DNA of 64,000 bases from Citrus sinensis (taxonomy: Eukaryota; Streptophyta; Magnoliopsida; Sapindales; Rutaceae), in assembly GCF_022201045.2 (NCBI RefSeq), contig NC_068558.1:42055501-42119500 (forward strand), written 5' to 3'. Positions 40,301 to 52,470 of this stretch are shown here, one piece after another (position 1 is the stretch's first letter; each line of letters begins with the position of its first letter). The translations under genes were made by a program, and so were the position numbers. The notes under the pieces are model-generated. The model did not search any database. It saw nothing but the letters and a program-made list of their open reading frames with translations, and had not been told where the DNA came from.

Positions 40301-43300
40301 TTCTGAAGCGAAGCTCATTCCGAGCAGCCATTCCACGCATACCTGTTTGAATGCAAACAGCAGAGAAACACATGTCCTTGTAAGCTTTCTTAGCAAGATA
40401 CATACGCAAATCTCTCTGGATCCTCAGACAGGAAGCTTCTCTGCGCATGCTCTCGTAGACTGTCCGAGCCAGTTGTCCTGCAATCAGCACATAAGGAAAC
40501 AGAGAGAAAAACTTATGAACAATTCCTGACTCTGGGTAGAGCTGACTACTGAGAGCCGAGATGGAGAAACTAAAACACAATTAAGCACCTCTGCATGCAG
40601 CTTGAATATGAATGGCAGATCGTCGGAGCATGATATAATTTTTACGAGACAAATATGAACGGACTTTCCTCTGGATAATGCTAGCTGATCTTCCTAAGAC
40701 CTCAGTCCTACGTGCATCCAGATCTGCCATCTGACCGGCCCTAAGAAAAACCTTTGTTTTACCAATCTACAAATGTAAACTGGATTAGTAAGATACTCTG
40801 GAAGACCCACTTAGAAAACAGACAAGGGACATGTAGAGAAGTTATATGAGATTTAGAAGATACAAATTATAGCACCAAAATAGCAGATGTGTTTTTTAAT
40901 AAGTGCATTACTTTTGAAAAGCAAACAACAATAAAGCATACAACAAACCGAAAAAGACTGGATGAACCAACAAGCAACCAAAAATTACTTCCAAAAATGT
41001 TGTGCCATGAAGACGTAGATTGTGGAACAACCAGTTTATGCAGAGAACCCATGAAATTATTAGTAATGGTTTCTTCAGGAGTAAACTGACTGACAAGTAA
41101 ATTTTATGCACGATTTTATGGCCCAGAAGCCTTAACAGCTTACAAACTCATAGCATGTTGTTAGTCTGGATGAGAATAAAGACAGCTGAAGAGGGGGAAG
41201 GGAAATTACATGGATGATATGTAACCTAACCGCAGATGAGGAACCACCAGTGTAATGGCACCTTTTCAAAATGCCAAAAATGTGGAAGCACATAAATATG
41301 TTGAAAAATAGTAGAAAATGCTATTTTAGTTTTCATACTTCATTAATGAACTGAATTGACTGCAGTCGTCCCTGAAGCTGGAGTTCAGAGGATTTAAAAG
41401 CATTAGAGAAATCATAAAACCACCCAGTTTAGGTGGTTGAAATTTTATAGAAGGTTGGCACATAGATGCCATAGTACTATTGGCTTTATAAAGGTTCTTG
41501 GAAGTTGATCAACAACCTAGCCCTTTAAATCAAGCAGCCAGCAAAAGCATTTTATGCAGGATTCTTGCAGTACAAAGACACTATACAAGCAGAAGGCTTA
41601 GAATAAAACATGCCTTTGATTATATGTTAGGACCACGATGTTTTTAAGTGCAACTGAGCAGTAGAAACAACAGCCTTAATGGAATTGCATTCAGGGAAGA
41701 TGATTTGATCCCTCATCCAATAATTACCTGATAGCCTTCAAGTCCCACCTTCTCTAGAAGCCTCTTGCAAGCAGTGACTTCATCAGAACTAACAATAATA
41801 CCATAAACAGTCAGAAAATTGTTTAGCAAAAAAACATCTACTAGCTAAAAAACAAAATTAGTACCTCCCATCCAAAACTTTCGATGCAAGGATGCCAAAT
41901 CGGTCTACAAATTCATCAAATGGTTTTCTAGTAGGATAGCCAGCACAACTTATCCTGATTGCCTCCATGACTCCCTGAGATAATACACATAACATGTTAA
42001 AATTGTATAAATACAGGCAGATTTTTTTACTACATTGATATATTAAACAGTCTCACCCCACAACGTAGTTGCTGCAGAACATTTTTGTTTTCGAAGATTG
42101 CAGGCTTAAGAAGATTATTGGGCTTTACACACCGAATGTAATGTGGCTCAGAGGAACTGAGGGTTTCGAGCAATTGTTGCAATTGTTGCTGCAGTAATTA
42201 CAAAAGGTGAGTCATACTCTGCAGGATTATGTAAAATGTGATCAAATTCTTTAAGAAAAGAGAACCTATCAACCTTGAATCGAGAACCTATTGAAGAGAA
42301 TTTTGATGTCTTGGAGGATTCTTCAGCCAAAGGTGGAAACAAAGATGACACGAAGGAGCATTTGGAAGCACTCAAAAGTGCCTGATGTTCAGCAACGACA
42401 TAGTCTTTGTTTTTGTCCAGGAACAATTCAGTTTGATAAGTAACCTGAGAAAAGAAAGCCCAAAATCATGTGAATGTATAAACGTGAAATTATCAAAACT
42501 CACTTCTTAGGTAATGTTCTATATTGTCTAAGTATTAAAAGCTATCCAGATTAAAGCTTACTTACATCACCAGCGTAATGGCAAATAGTGAAGTCACTAC
42601 GAGCTAATTTTGGCTTGCTGAAGCGTTTATGATTTTTAAATGTCTGATACAGCTTTTGAGCAAATGTTTCATGCGTTGATCTTGGGAACATACTACAAAA
42701 TACAAGCCTCAGCTATCTCACCACCAGAACACTCAAATTCAAATACTAAAAATAGTTCGTTAGCAAGAAAATTTTTTGGAAACAGTGACATCCATGTCAG
42801 TAATGAGACAGCTGAACTTACCAAGCTTCATCCAGAAGCGCAATTATGCCACCAGGTTTCTGCAAAATGAAAAAAATAAGTACACTAAGAAACCACTTGC
42901 TAATATTCATCAGGTCACCTATAGCAAGAAGAAAGAACAGATATGAAAAAAAAAAAGACAAGAGAGCCAAAAATATCTTAATATCACCGCCTTGCCTCAT
43001 AGACACATTACTAACTTGAGGCCATGTTTTGTGTCAAATCTTAAAAAATTGCTTTTCAGAAAAAGGCTGATGTATCAGAAAGTCTGTATATTAATTTAAT
43101 TTCAAGTAAAAGATGCCATCATGTCCACTGTTTCATTAATTGAACATGTGAAGCATGAGGAATAGAAAAAAAATAAAGATGACGTTATGGAAATACCAAT
43201 ACCAGAGTCCAAAATACTCCACTTAGGCTTCGTTTGGGAGTGCTGCCAGGCAGCTTGGCTGCCATAGTGCAACGCTCCCAAACGGTCCCTATGAGGCTCC

Positions 43301-46300
43301 TCTTAGAGGCTAGATATTTCTATACGTCATGTAACATCTAGAATCGTATTTCAGCATTACTGATTATAAGTAGATTGTACCTATTACAGTAACTGTTTAT
43401 AATAGCCCCTTCTCATCCAGACATGCGACCAACAAGACACTATACATGACATGAATGGTAGAGTGAAAAGCATCGATTAAGACAATAGTAACATCCTTAG
43501 ATCAAGTACTCACCAAAAGGGTAAGCACTATTTAGCACCTCCACACACACACCACACATATATATAAAAGCATACTAAAGAAAGAGATATTCATCATGTA
43601 TAAACTAGACAAAATAATTTGTGCTAAGATTGTTCGAATTAACGGAAAAAATCCGAGGAATACCAGGCAAAACACTATGCAGAATAGAGCCAACAAACCT
43701 TCTCAATGAGATCCAGAATATCTTGATTATCAACAAACTCAATGTAGCTCCAGTTAATTGCTTCCTTACTATATTCTTCTTGCTCCATCTTGAAGACGTG
43801 CTGCACAGCAAGTTAATTATGCGTGCAAAAGTTATGCATTTTAGATACACTGAAAATATACCTAGAATGCTGGAGCAAATTAGGACGGCTTTCACAAACC
43901 AACCTGATTGAAATGTTGCTGAAGTTTTTCATTTGTCAAATTGATGCAGAACTGCTCAAAACTGCACAAGGCAGAAGATACTAAGCATCCCATGGAAGAA
44001 TCCAAGAAACAAGCATTCACAAAAAGCTATCTCAGTGCAACTAATTTCAATCAAACAATGCAATTTCATCTGCTTTAGATACCCACAAAGAAGTAGCAGC
44101 ACCATGGTTAAAAAAGTTGAGCTCTTCACTCAACACTAGACCACAACCCAAATAGTTGAAAGAATAACTGGCAAATGACCTATTCTCTTTCTGCCCAACT
44201 GAGCCATTTACACTCGTAGAAATGCTCAACAGAGCTTGAGAATTGGAATAATAGTGAAAGCAGTAATAGCAAACTAGAAGCAACAATAGTTTAACTACTC
44301 TAGAAATTCATGAATATTACTCTTTTAAGTTTCAGGAAGCAAAATTTTAAGTAATAATATTTAAACCAAAAAAAGAGAGAAACACAATTGAGTCCTGGAT
44401 AAATCAGAAGAGCAGAAGAAAACAGTCAGAGGAAGTACAATCTTAAACCTAAGATGAGACAATCAATATTTTCAATCATCACTTCTACATCTTAATAATA
44501 AAATTAAGTGATCAAAATAGGAATCATATTGGAATAAGGGGTTACAACACCATCTAAACCAAACAAAAAGAGAAACAGAATTATTTAGACAGACAAGGTG
44601 CAAGCTTATTGAGTCAATGTGTACGGAATGCACCTTCAATGAAGACTTGGCAGATAACCGATTAAGCACATGCCTTTTTGAGATGACTGCTTTATTTTTA
44701 CAAATAAAAGGAAAAATTACACCAAAAATGCAAGGATGAAAGAGATTCTCTACACCTTGAGGGCTGAGGCACATAGACATGCCTTATGTACAGTGCCTTT
44801 GAAAATCAAGTTCATCCAATAATGTAAACAAAAGGCATACCGGCTAAGCACCTGTTTGTCTTGAAACTCTCAAATCCATAAATATCCAACACTCCAATTA
44901 AGGACTTTGAGTTAGGATCTTGACCAATTGAATTGTTAATCTTCTCCACAAGCCTGAAGAGGATAAAAATGCAAAAATAAACAACAAACTCCACTCTTCT
45001 CAGAAGATAGTAGAAAACAAAACAAAGAATTTACTATAGCATAAGTACAGTCCAAACTGGACATTATCTTCTAAACAACGGAAGTTATCATACCAGTCAA
45101 ACAATCTTGAGTACACAATTTTAGCCAAAGCATCCCTACTAACAGCTGCAGCTTCAGGATCCAGCCATTTTGTAATAGTTTCATCACGAGTTACTATTTC
45201 ACGTTTGCAGAGAGAGTCTTCTAGTGCCTTCGCATCACACCTACAAAAACACATGAATTGAACATTTACTCCTCTTTTAATGAGAGAAAACAAAATCTGC
45301 ACAATTAAGAATTGCTGTGAGCAAGTACGATAATATAATTCAGTACTTACATTAATAGTTCAGCAACAGTTTTTAGATGGAACTGAGATTTTTCGTCTTT
45401 TGGGACTGATGAGTCTACCTCCTTCCCTTTTGCGAATTCTACATTTCCAAGATGGAGAATCGCAGCAACAACTCGAAATATTGCATCCTAATAAAGCATA
45501 ATTGTATAAACAGAAATAAGTTTCGAGGAACTTTATACTGAAAAATTGCATTCTACTGTTCAGAACTTCCAAAAAAAGGAAAAAAGAAAAACCTGCTCAT
45601 CAGAACTTATCCCAACAACATCCATGGCCTGTCTTGTTGCAATGTATTCCTTAGAATCATTAACCCCATCCAACTCATAGCAATTTGATTGATTTAAATA
45701 ATGAAATGTTCTTGGGTTTCCCAGCTTGAACCTCTGAATATCCTGACAAGTCATAGAGAAGAAAAGAATTAGAAACATCTGGAAGAAAGAAAATGAGCAT
45801 TTGATATGTTACATTGAAAGCTGAGAAGGGCAATTTTGTGCTGGATTGTGAATATCTATGTTCCGTTCCAGATACATTATAGGAAAAATGAAGAGGGCAT
45901 AAAACATTTTCAGGAGGTTTACCGTCAAAGTTAACTTTTAGACACTTCTTCAGAAACAACTCATTTCTTAAAATACCTTGTTTAACTTTGAAAAAGAAAT
46001 AAAATAAAATTGTATATACATATCAGCCGAATCATAGATATTATACATATCAGCAGAATCATAGAAATCACCAACTTTGCCATTTCTTATAGCCAAGATT
46101 GGAGATGGGTAAGCATGCATCTCCGAAACTGAATTTGACACAAATACTGATCCCTTAGCATCAACTAAGAAAACTTTATGACTAAAAACAACATAGTACA
46201 TATAAAGATAATTTACAGCGGCAACAAAAGTGCCAAGTGCATTGCTAACATCAATGCCCACTCATTTCTAGTGTTCGCAGACTTTGAGCAGAAACTGTGG

Positions 46301-49300
46301 ATAACACATGTATGGTGGTGTACCAGGAAAACAACATAAATTCAATTAAGTGAAGTTTTTGAGGCTCCACAGAATTCAAGTAAGTAGTTTCAATTTGGCA
46401 GAATGCAATATGAAGGTATATCACTGTATTAGACTTCTCATAGCCATTGCCCAATATGGACGGATACAGCAGTATAATAATCTAAGGCTAAAAAATATGC
46501 AATAAAGCAAGAAGGAAACCTCCTCATTAAAGGAATTTAACCACAGAAATCCTTTTTTACCAGTTCACTGTGGTCATAAGATGCTTCAGAAAAGTTTCAA
46601 TTAAAACAAAGGCAAACATAAAATGTCAAAAATTATAGTCAAGAAGTATCATGCAAATTCCCAAATATTTCTATGAAGCAACCAAGCAACTGTTATGTGA
46701 TGCATTTACAGGAAGACTACCTCTGGTGGTGCAGCACAGAGCATGTAGAAACAGTGATAATTTCTCTCAGGATCAGACACCTGACAAACACGTGATCTTT
46801 CTAGCAAATAAGTTCGGATTGCAGCTCCAGAAATCCTTCCACTCCGGTCAAATTGAATCTCCACAAACTTACCAAAACGACTGCAGCATTCATGAGATAT
46901 AAATAAGACTAAATCCCGCAATACAAAAAATAAAATGAAACCCATACTCCATAAACACATTTAAAATAATTGATCTTCTAACCTTGAATTGTTGTTTCTT
47001 ACAGTCTTTGCGTTTCCAAATGCTTCTAAAACAGGATTGGACTGCAAATGCAAGGGCACCACAAAAGATTTATTATTTTTGGAGGGGGAAAAAGGACATG
47101 AGGGACGTGGAAATTTGAGCATTGTAACATTTTTTTACCTCCAGCACTTTCTTCTCAACAGACCTCCCCTCAGCAGCAGCTCTCCCACCCATGTAAGCAA
47201 GATAACGCATGAGCTGTTTCGTGCTTTCTGTTTTACCCGCCCCACTTTCACCACTAACCAAAATTGACTGACTTATTCCCTCATTGATCATTTGTCTGCA
47301 CCCACATTCATTATGATGTTTCTTTTCAGACAAATAAAGTAACCAAACAGATAAATTTCCACCAATATGGGATAAAGTACCTGTATGCAGCATCCGCAAC
47401 AGCAAAAGGATGTGGACTCAGCTCACCAAAGGCCGCCCCTTTATATTGTGCCATCATATGGCTATCATAGAGATGTGGTAATCTTCTAAAAGGGTTTACA
47501 GCAATCAATATACTGCCAGTGTAAGTCTGGAGACACCATTGAGTGTTAGGTTTGTCTCAGAAATGTCATAAACTTCAACAATAAAAAATAAAAAAAATAC
47601 AGCAAAAGATTTATCAACATCTGTCGAATGGCAAGATCAATTTAACAACCCTCCATCAAACAATCAAAGAAGAAAAATGGTTATTTTTTGCTAAAAAATG
47701 CTTACGTATATCTCATTCATATCATATCTCGATCTTAGATTCTGCAGGACTCCGGGTTCATGCAAATAAGCCAATTTCGTCATGTCATCAACTCCACATG
47801 GTGGGGCTTCAGCATCTTTTGGATAGACATCACAAGCCTTAACAACAACCTGTAATTTTTTAAAAGATGTAAGAAATTTGAACCTTAGTTCATATAAATC
47901 CCCATCTCTATGCCCCATGCTCTCAAATAAGTTAAGAACAGAAGGATCTTCAGCATAAACTTCTACCAATCGCCACAACAAGTAATTAGTGACTCATTTA
48001 TTCAGAATTTGACAAAATCTATTCAGCTCATATTGATATACAGAAGTGGTGAGTTCATTGTCTTAAAATGCACTTACAGTCTTCCCTGAGGTGCAGAGGA
48101 CCTTTATCTGATCACCATTAACCTCCACTACTTCACCATCTATCCAAGTCACTTCAGGATCTTCTAACCATACAAGAGATCCAACCATAGGGGTAAAATT
48201 AGCAGCCTGCAAAACCAAGAGTGTCAAAATCTCAATGTTCATTTGACTTGTCACTATGTCACTGCTTTAAACAACTTAGGCATCACCAATTGTATTGCAA
48301 GTGCATTTGACAATTTATAACTAGCAAAAAGCAGAAATGAAAAGATAAGCCATCCAATACCACTGTTTACAGTCAACTCATAGAATTTATAGAAGAACAA
48401 ACAAAAGAGTCCATAACAACATCCATAAGTCACTTCAGTGAAATGGCTTAAAAATATCAATCCATAGAAACATTTTTGTTACTATTGTATTCAAACTCCC
48501 AGCATCATTCACACCTATTATCTATCAGATTGAATTTGCACTATATTTCACTCTTGACTCGTATAATAAAACCCTCAGAGCACTTTCCATAATAGGAAAA
48601 AAAAAATTGCTGCACAAAATAAGAACAAGCGTATAGCAAGATCACAGTGATTGGAAGCTCAAGATCTAAATATCAGTAACTTTCTGACTCCGTAGTCATG
48701 TTAAACATAACCACCGCTCAAACTTTAAAAAAGAAAATGAACCAGAGGCATCCAAAGTCAATTCCAAAAGCCACAACAACATCTACCATCGCATAGCTAA
48801 GCTGTGAGCAGCATTACTTACAAAGTCAGCTACCGACTTGGATTCTATCAGGACATAACAAAGTTGAAAAAATTGCATAACGGAAACGGCAAAACATATG
48901 AGAAGCTGAAGCTCTTAAAAGCACGAAAATGAAAATAACATTTTCAATTGTCAACATTTTTTAACTCATCCATTCAATTTGTCATATAGTATAAACAAAG
49001 ATCAAGACATTTTTTTCACTTAAGTTTCATTTTGAAAATTGTAGGCTGGAGTTGATTGCACTGCTTTGGATGCAAAATAGTGAAACACGAAGCTTCTGAC
49101 TTCACAGCAGAGGTATCAGTGCAAAACATGTGATCTATGAAATCCAAATTTCAATTTATGGGATCCAAATTCCAATTTAAAATACATTATACTAAAGGCA
49201 ACAAAACCAGAACGCACTAAAAAGTAATAAATTTTCATTTAGAATAATCACATCAAGGTCAAAAACTAAAAGCTCTGGTCAATGCTCTATCCGTTTAACA

Positions 49301-49555
49301 CTAAAACCTGATAGCCGAAGATGAAACTCTTAATGTTATATGCCGTGAGTAGATCAAAACATAGTGATTAAACTAAATCTAAACTATGAACAAATGTCAC
49401 CGAATATCCACTTCGCTTCATCTCAAGTTCAGATCAGTCCACTGACATTATACAACAACAAGTTTCTAACAACTATGAGAAGTAAACATTTAAATGAACG
49501 AAAATAAACAGAAAATAAAATATAGAAAATAAAAAATGTAATCCATTAGTACCAT
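34353..49555 (-). CDS. MYA2: Class XI myosin, MYA2/XI-2 type
   Basis: Actin-based motor moving peroxisomes, Golgi and other organelles in plant cytoplasm. I resolved 39 coding exons (high-low, minus): 49555-49553, 48206-48078, 47849-47706, 47526-47381, 47295-47139, 47041-46983, 46880-46721, 45742-45593, 45487-45351, 45240-45094, 44953-44852, 43961-43904, 43800-43699, 42859-42822, 42692-42566, 42444-42274, 42188-42057, 41974-41865, 41788-41728, 40766-40589, 40477-40272, 40060-39941, 39700-39602, 39153-38941, 38824-38685, 38511-38397, 38317-38273, 38171-38088, 37981-37811, 37490-37335, 37241-37050, 36916-36788, 36679-36609, 36526-36427, 36193-36137, 35623-35567, 34925-34845, 34746-34664, 34470-34353. 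They total 4548 nt, 1515 residues, all phases consistent. Motor domain: P-loop GESGAGKT 156-163, switch II DIYGFE 434-439. Six IQ motifs run about 741-878, coiled coil about 880-1060, and the globular DIL-type cargo tail from about 1112. The C-terminus ([12 protein letters not shown]) matches my recollection of MYA2 rather than XI-K. Exon 1 contributes only the ATG. No lesion is seen. Confidence 0.96.
43231..43284. mobile_element. Miniature inverted-repeat sequence in a myosin intron
   Basis: Perfect 10-bp terminal inverted repeats CGTTTGGGAG / CTCCCAAACG enclose 34 bp that itself folds (GGCAGC..GCTGCC). It lies in the intron between coding exons 13 and 14 of the myosin. The GTTTGGGAG terminus is typical of hAT-like MITEs, but no target duplication was defined. 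Confidence 0.5.
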
Positions 49556-50219
49556 ATTTCACGGAGACAGATCAGATCAGAGATTCGGCTTGCTTCTCGA
49601 TCTACTCCACAGCCTCAACAAAGAACATTCAATTCAACGGCCAAGATTTTCGGACTTATCTTTCTTGTTCGACTAATCGATCTAATAAATTAAACAATAA
49701 AAGAATTTCTAAAATAAAAAATGAAAATGAAAAAAGAAAGAGAGGAAATAGTTCGATTAAAACTGAGAAGCTTAAACTCTTCAATGAGAAGTAATTACTG
49801 AAGAAGAGAATAAGCCCCTCTCTATTTCTATCTTCTATCTCTCTGCTTTTAAGAGCAGGCGAGTTGTGTTTGTTGTTATTTTCGTTTCTTTGTTTTCTAA
49901 ATACTTTCTTTTTCTTTTCTTTTCTTTTATTTTCTTTTCTTTTTCGTTTTTCCCACCTTCCTAGGGTCTCGTCTCGAGTTAATTCAAGACTGATGAATGT
50001 TTTGGCATAATTACGGAGTGTAATTGACGAAAGTAAACGTTAATTTAAAGCTCAGTCAAATTCCCAAAGTACCCCTCAACTCTATCTCTATTTACGAATC
50101 TTGAATTCTTGATGGCGCTAAGACATGGTCAGATGAGTCCACAGAGGTTGTCTGAAAGTCTTGCAAATTGAAAATCCGAAGGCGGTACTTTGTCGTAAAA
50201 TAATTTGATGGCGTTGCTT
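49556..50219 (-). promoter_or_regulatory. Leader and proximal promoter of the myosin gene
   Basis: About 300 bp of leader lies directly before the ATG at 49,555. A pyrimidine tract on the plus strand at 49,904-49,945, purine (GAAAA-rich) on the gene strand, resembles GA-type plant core promoters. No TATA box is convincing. The region ends where the Mutator-like element begins. Confidence 0.45.
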
Positions 50220-50228
50220 GCAACTGTG

Positions 50229-50276
50229 GGACACGGCTACCATGCAGGGCATAAAATCCCTGTATGGTACAGGGGC
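50229..50276 (+). repeat. Left terminal inverted repeat
   Basis: Starts GGACACGGCTACC. Bases 50,238-50,249 pair with 50,258-50,269 (12 bp, one G-T), forming a hairpin inside the repeat. A second hairpin of 14 bp follows at 50,285-50,319, and a 9-bp one at 50,418-50,447. Confidence 0.85.
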
Positions 50277-50654
50277 TGCCCTTGAGCCGTTGGATTCAGC
50301 TTATTTGAATCCAATGGCTGGGGTTTTAGTTTGAAAAAAAAAAGAAAAAAATGAATAAAAGTAGAAAAAAATATGGCAACCGGTTCAACGGGGGTAGTTA
50401 CAGTACGTAGAAAATTACCGTTGGATTGAATAGAGTGGATCCAATGGCTGAGATTTGTTTTATTATTCAATAATTAAAAAAATTTGAAAAAACAAACCTG
50501 TAAAACTGAAATAAACAAAAAAAATCCCCACCACTCACTCACTCACCTCACCGTCACCACTCCCTCACCTCACACACGTCAAACACCTCACCACTCCTCA
50601 CCTCACACGCGCCTCACCACGGCCATCAACGGTGGCAACTGAAGGAGTTCCTAG

Positions 50655-50790
50655 GCAACGATCAACGGCGGCACAAGGACAGGCTGATCTCCGCCGTCGG
50701 CAACGATCAACGAAGGCAGAAGGATGGGCTGATGTTCTTCGTTGACAATGATCAACGGCGGCACAAGCACAACCCTGTTCCTCGCGCAAT
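50655..50790. repeat. GC-rich 45-bp tandem repeat, about three units
   Basis: Units begin CAACGATCAACGGCGGCACA near 50,657, CAACGATCAACGAAGGCAGA near 50,702 and CAATGATCAACGGCGGCACA near 50,747. The 45-bp period is a multiple of three, and the minus strand stays open through it, so it may derive from a captured coding exon. Composition is far more GC-rich than the surrounding element. Confidence 0.75.
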
Positions 50791-51109
50791 CCATCTCCAA
50801 CGCTAGAATAGCTGTCGTCAAGGGCTTCGGTGGGACGCCACAACTATTGCTCAACCACCTCTGCGCTGCTACTGTACCATCATCTCCTCACCGCACGACA
50901 TCAGAACTATTGTTCTAGCTTCGCCCCACATTCGCTTTACCACCAGAATCATCAAGCAAAACGTTAGTATTAGATTAGATTTTCTGAATTAATTTATAAT
51001 TAGGGTTTGATTTGAACTGTATCAAGATATTATTTTGCTAATTTGTAGTTATGTGGTTTTTTTTTTGTAATTAAAGTCTTAATTTTTTCCTTCCAATGGA
51101 CTTGTGCAG

Positions 51110-51941
51110 CGATGCTGACGGGTTCAACTGACCGTTCAATTCTGGCCACGGATGTGGAGACTGGAGCCACTATTGCTCGTCTTGAGGATTCTCATGAGTA
51201 AGTTCCCATATTTATTTTTTCTCAAATTATTGATCATTAATGGTCCAAGAAATATGGTTCTGATGCTCTGATATGTTATCTATTTGCAGGGATGCTATTT
51301 ATAGTTTGATCAACGTGACAGAGTCAACTGTTGCCTCTGGCGATGATCAAGGTTGTATTAAGGTGGTTTTCTTCCCCAGTAGCTGCTATGAAACTGGTTT
51401 CTTCTCATTTCCTTCTCTTTGAAAGCCGTAACAGTGTTTAGGAAAGTATTGTCATAAGTATAGCGTCTAGCAAATGAATTTCCTGCAAACATAGTCCAAT
51501 CAGCTATTTACATGATTGAAGTCTACTTCCAATGACATTTGGTTTTCTCCAATGGCTTTTTGCTTATTGGCTTTGAGGTTCTTTAATTATCTTCTTACTT
51601 TTGTGATCTTTGATGAATGTAAAATCATTTCTAATTACATTTTGTCATTAAATGATATCTAAAGTTCATTGTTTTTATTTGAAAATATTAACATTTGTTT
51701 TTTTTATTTGTCTATTTGTTTTTTAGGATATTTAATCACTGTGCTGAATCTGTTTGAATTATTAATTTGCTTTTAAGGGTTCAATTTTTTATTCAACCCA
51801 CTTATCTTTTTGTTTGATTTTTACTGCATTGGAGGTATGAGATACCAGACAACGTACTCTCTGCAATTCTTTTGACGCTCATAAGGAATATGTTTCAGAT
51901 ATGACTTTTGCAGCTGATGCAATGAAACTGCTAGGAACAAG
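51110..51941 (+). pseudogene. Captured fragment of a WDR55-like WD40 gene
   Basis: Three exon pieces with intact GT-AG boundaries: 51,110-51,197, 51,290-51,362 and 51,835-51,941. Translated, they give SILATDVETGATIARLED, then INVTESTVASGDDQGCIK, then DTRQRTLCNSFDAHKEYVSD and MTFAADAMKLLGT. This is the order seen in plant WDR55, a WD40 protein of the DDB1-CUL4 type involved in reproductive development. The tryptophan expected before DTRQR is a TGA stop at 51,838-51,840. The rest of the gene is absent on both sides. The introns show that genomic DNA was captured, not a cDNA. The fragment sits inside the Mutator-like element, which explains its origin. Confidence 0.85.
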
Positions 51942-52239
51942 GTACTTTAATGCTGTTACTCTTTAATCATTCTGCTTTTTTTTCCCTTTCAATTTGAAAA
52001 GGTCTTCAGATTGTTTGCTTTCAGCTAGACATCCTGCACACAGTTCCATATATTTATGTGTTTAAATATCAGTTGTTTTGATGAAGGTTGATTTATTATC
52101 CTTTAAATGCTGGAAATTTTTTGAACCTGAGAGCTGTAACAGAGCATGATGATTGATTTGGGTTTGATTTTAATTGTTGATTTGGGTATGAATTAAATTT
52201 TTTATTGATTTATAGTGTTGGTTTATGTCTTTCCCTTCT

Positions 52240-52470
52240 CAAGCTTTTGGGCAACAGTGCATGGATCAACAGCAACAAAGAGCAAGGGCTACACAGGCAC
52301 AGCCTCGGCTTCAGCCTTAGCCTCAACCTGGCGATTTATCTGCTATACTCGGTGTATTCCTCACTTCCATTGCTATTGTCTCACTGGCAAATTCTCTCTT
52401 ATATCCTAATTCGTGCTTTTACGCATATTTAGTCACTTTCAATCTGGTTTATCAGTTAATGGTGACTTAA
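52240..52470 (+). other. Possible second captured exon, Gln-rich
   Basis: One plus frame reads FGQQCMDQQQQRARATQAQP, then a TAG near 52,318, then PQPGDLSAIL and a hydrophobic segment FLTSIAIVSLANSLLYP, ending with TAA near 52,468. Its composition differs from the AT-rich flanks and it follows the WDR55 fragment in the same orientation. I do not recognise the family. Confidence 0.35.
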
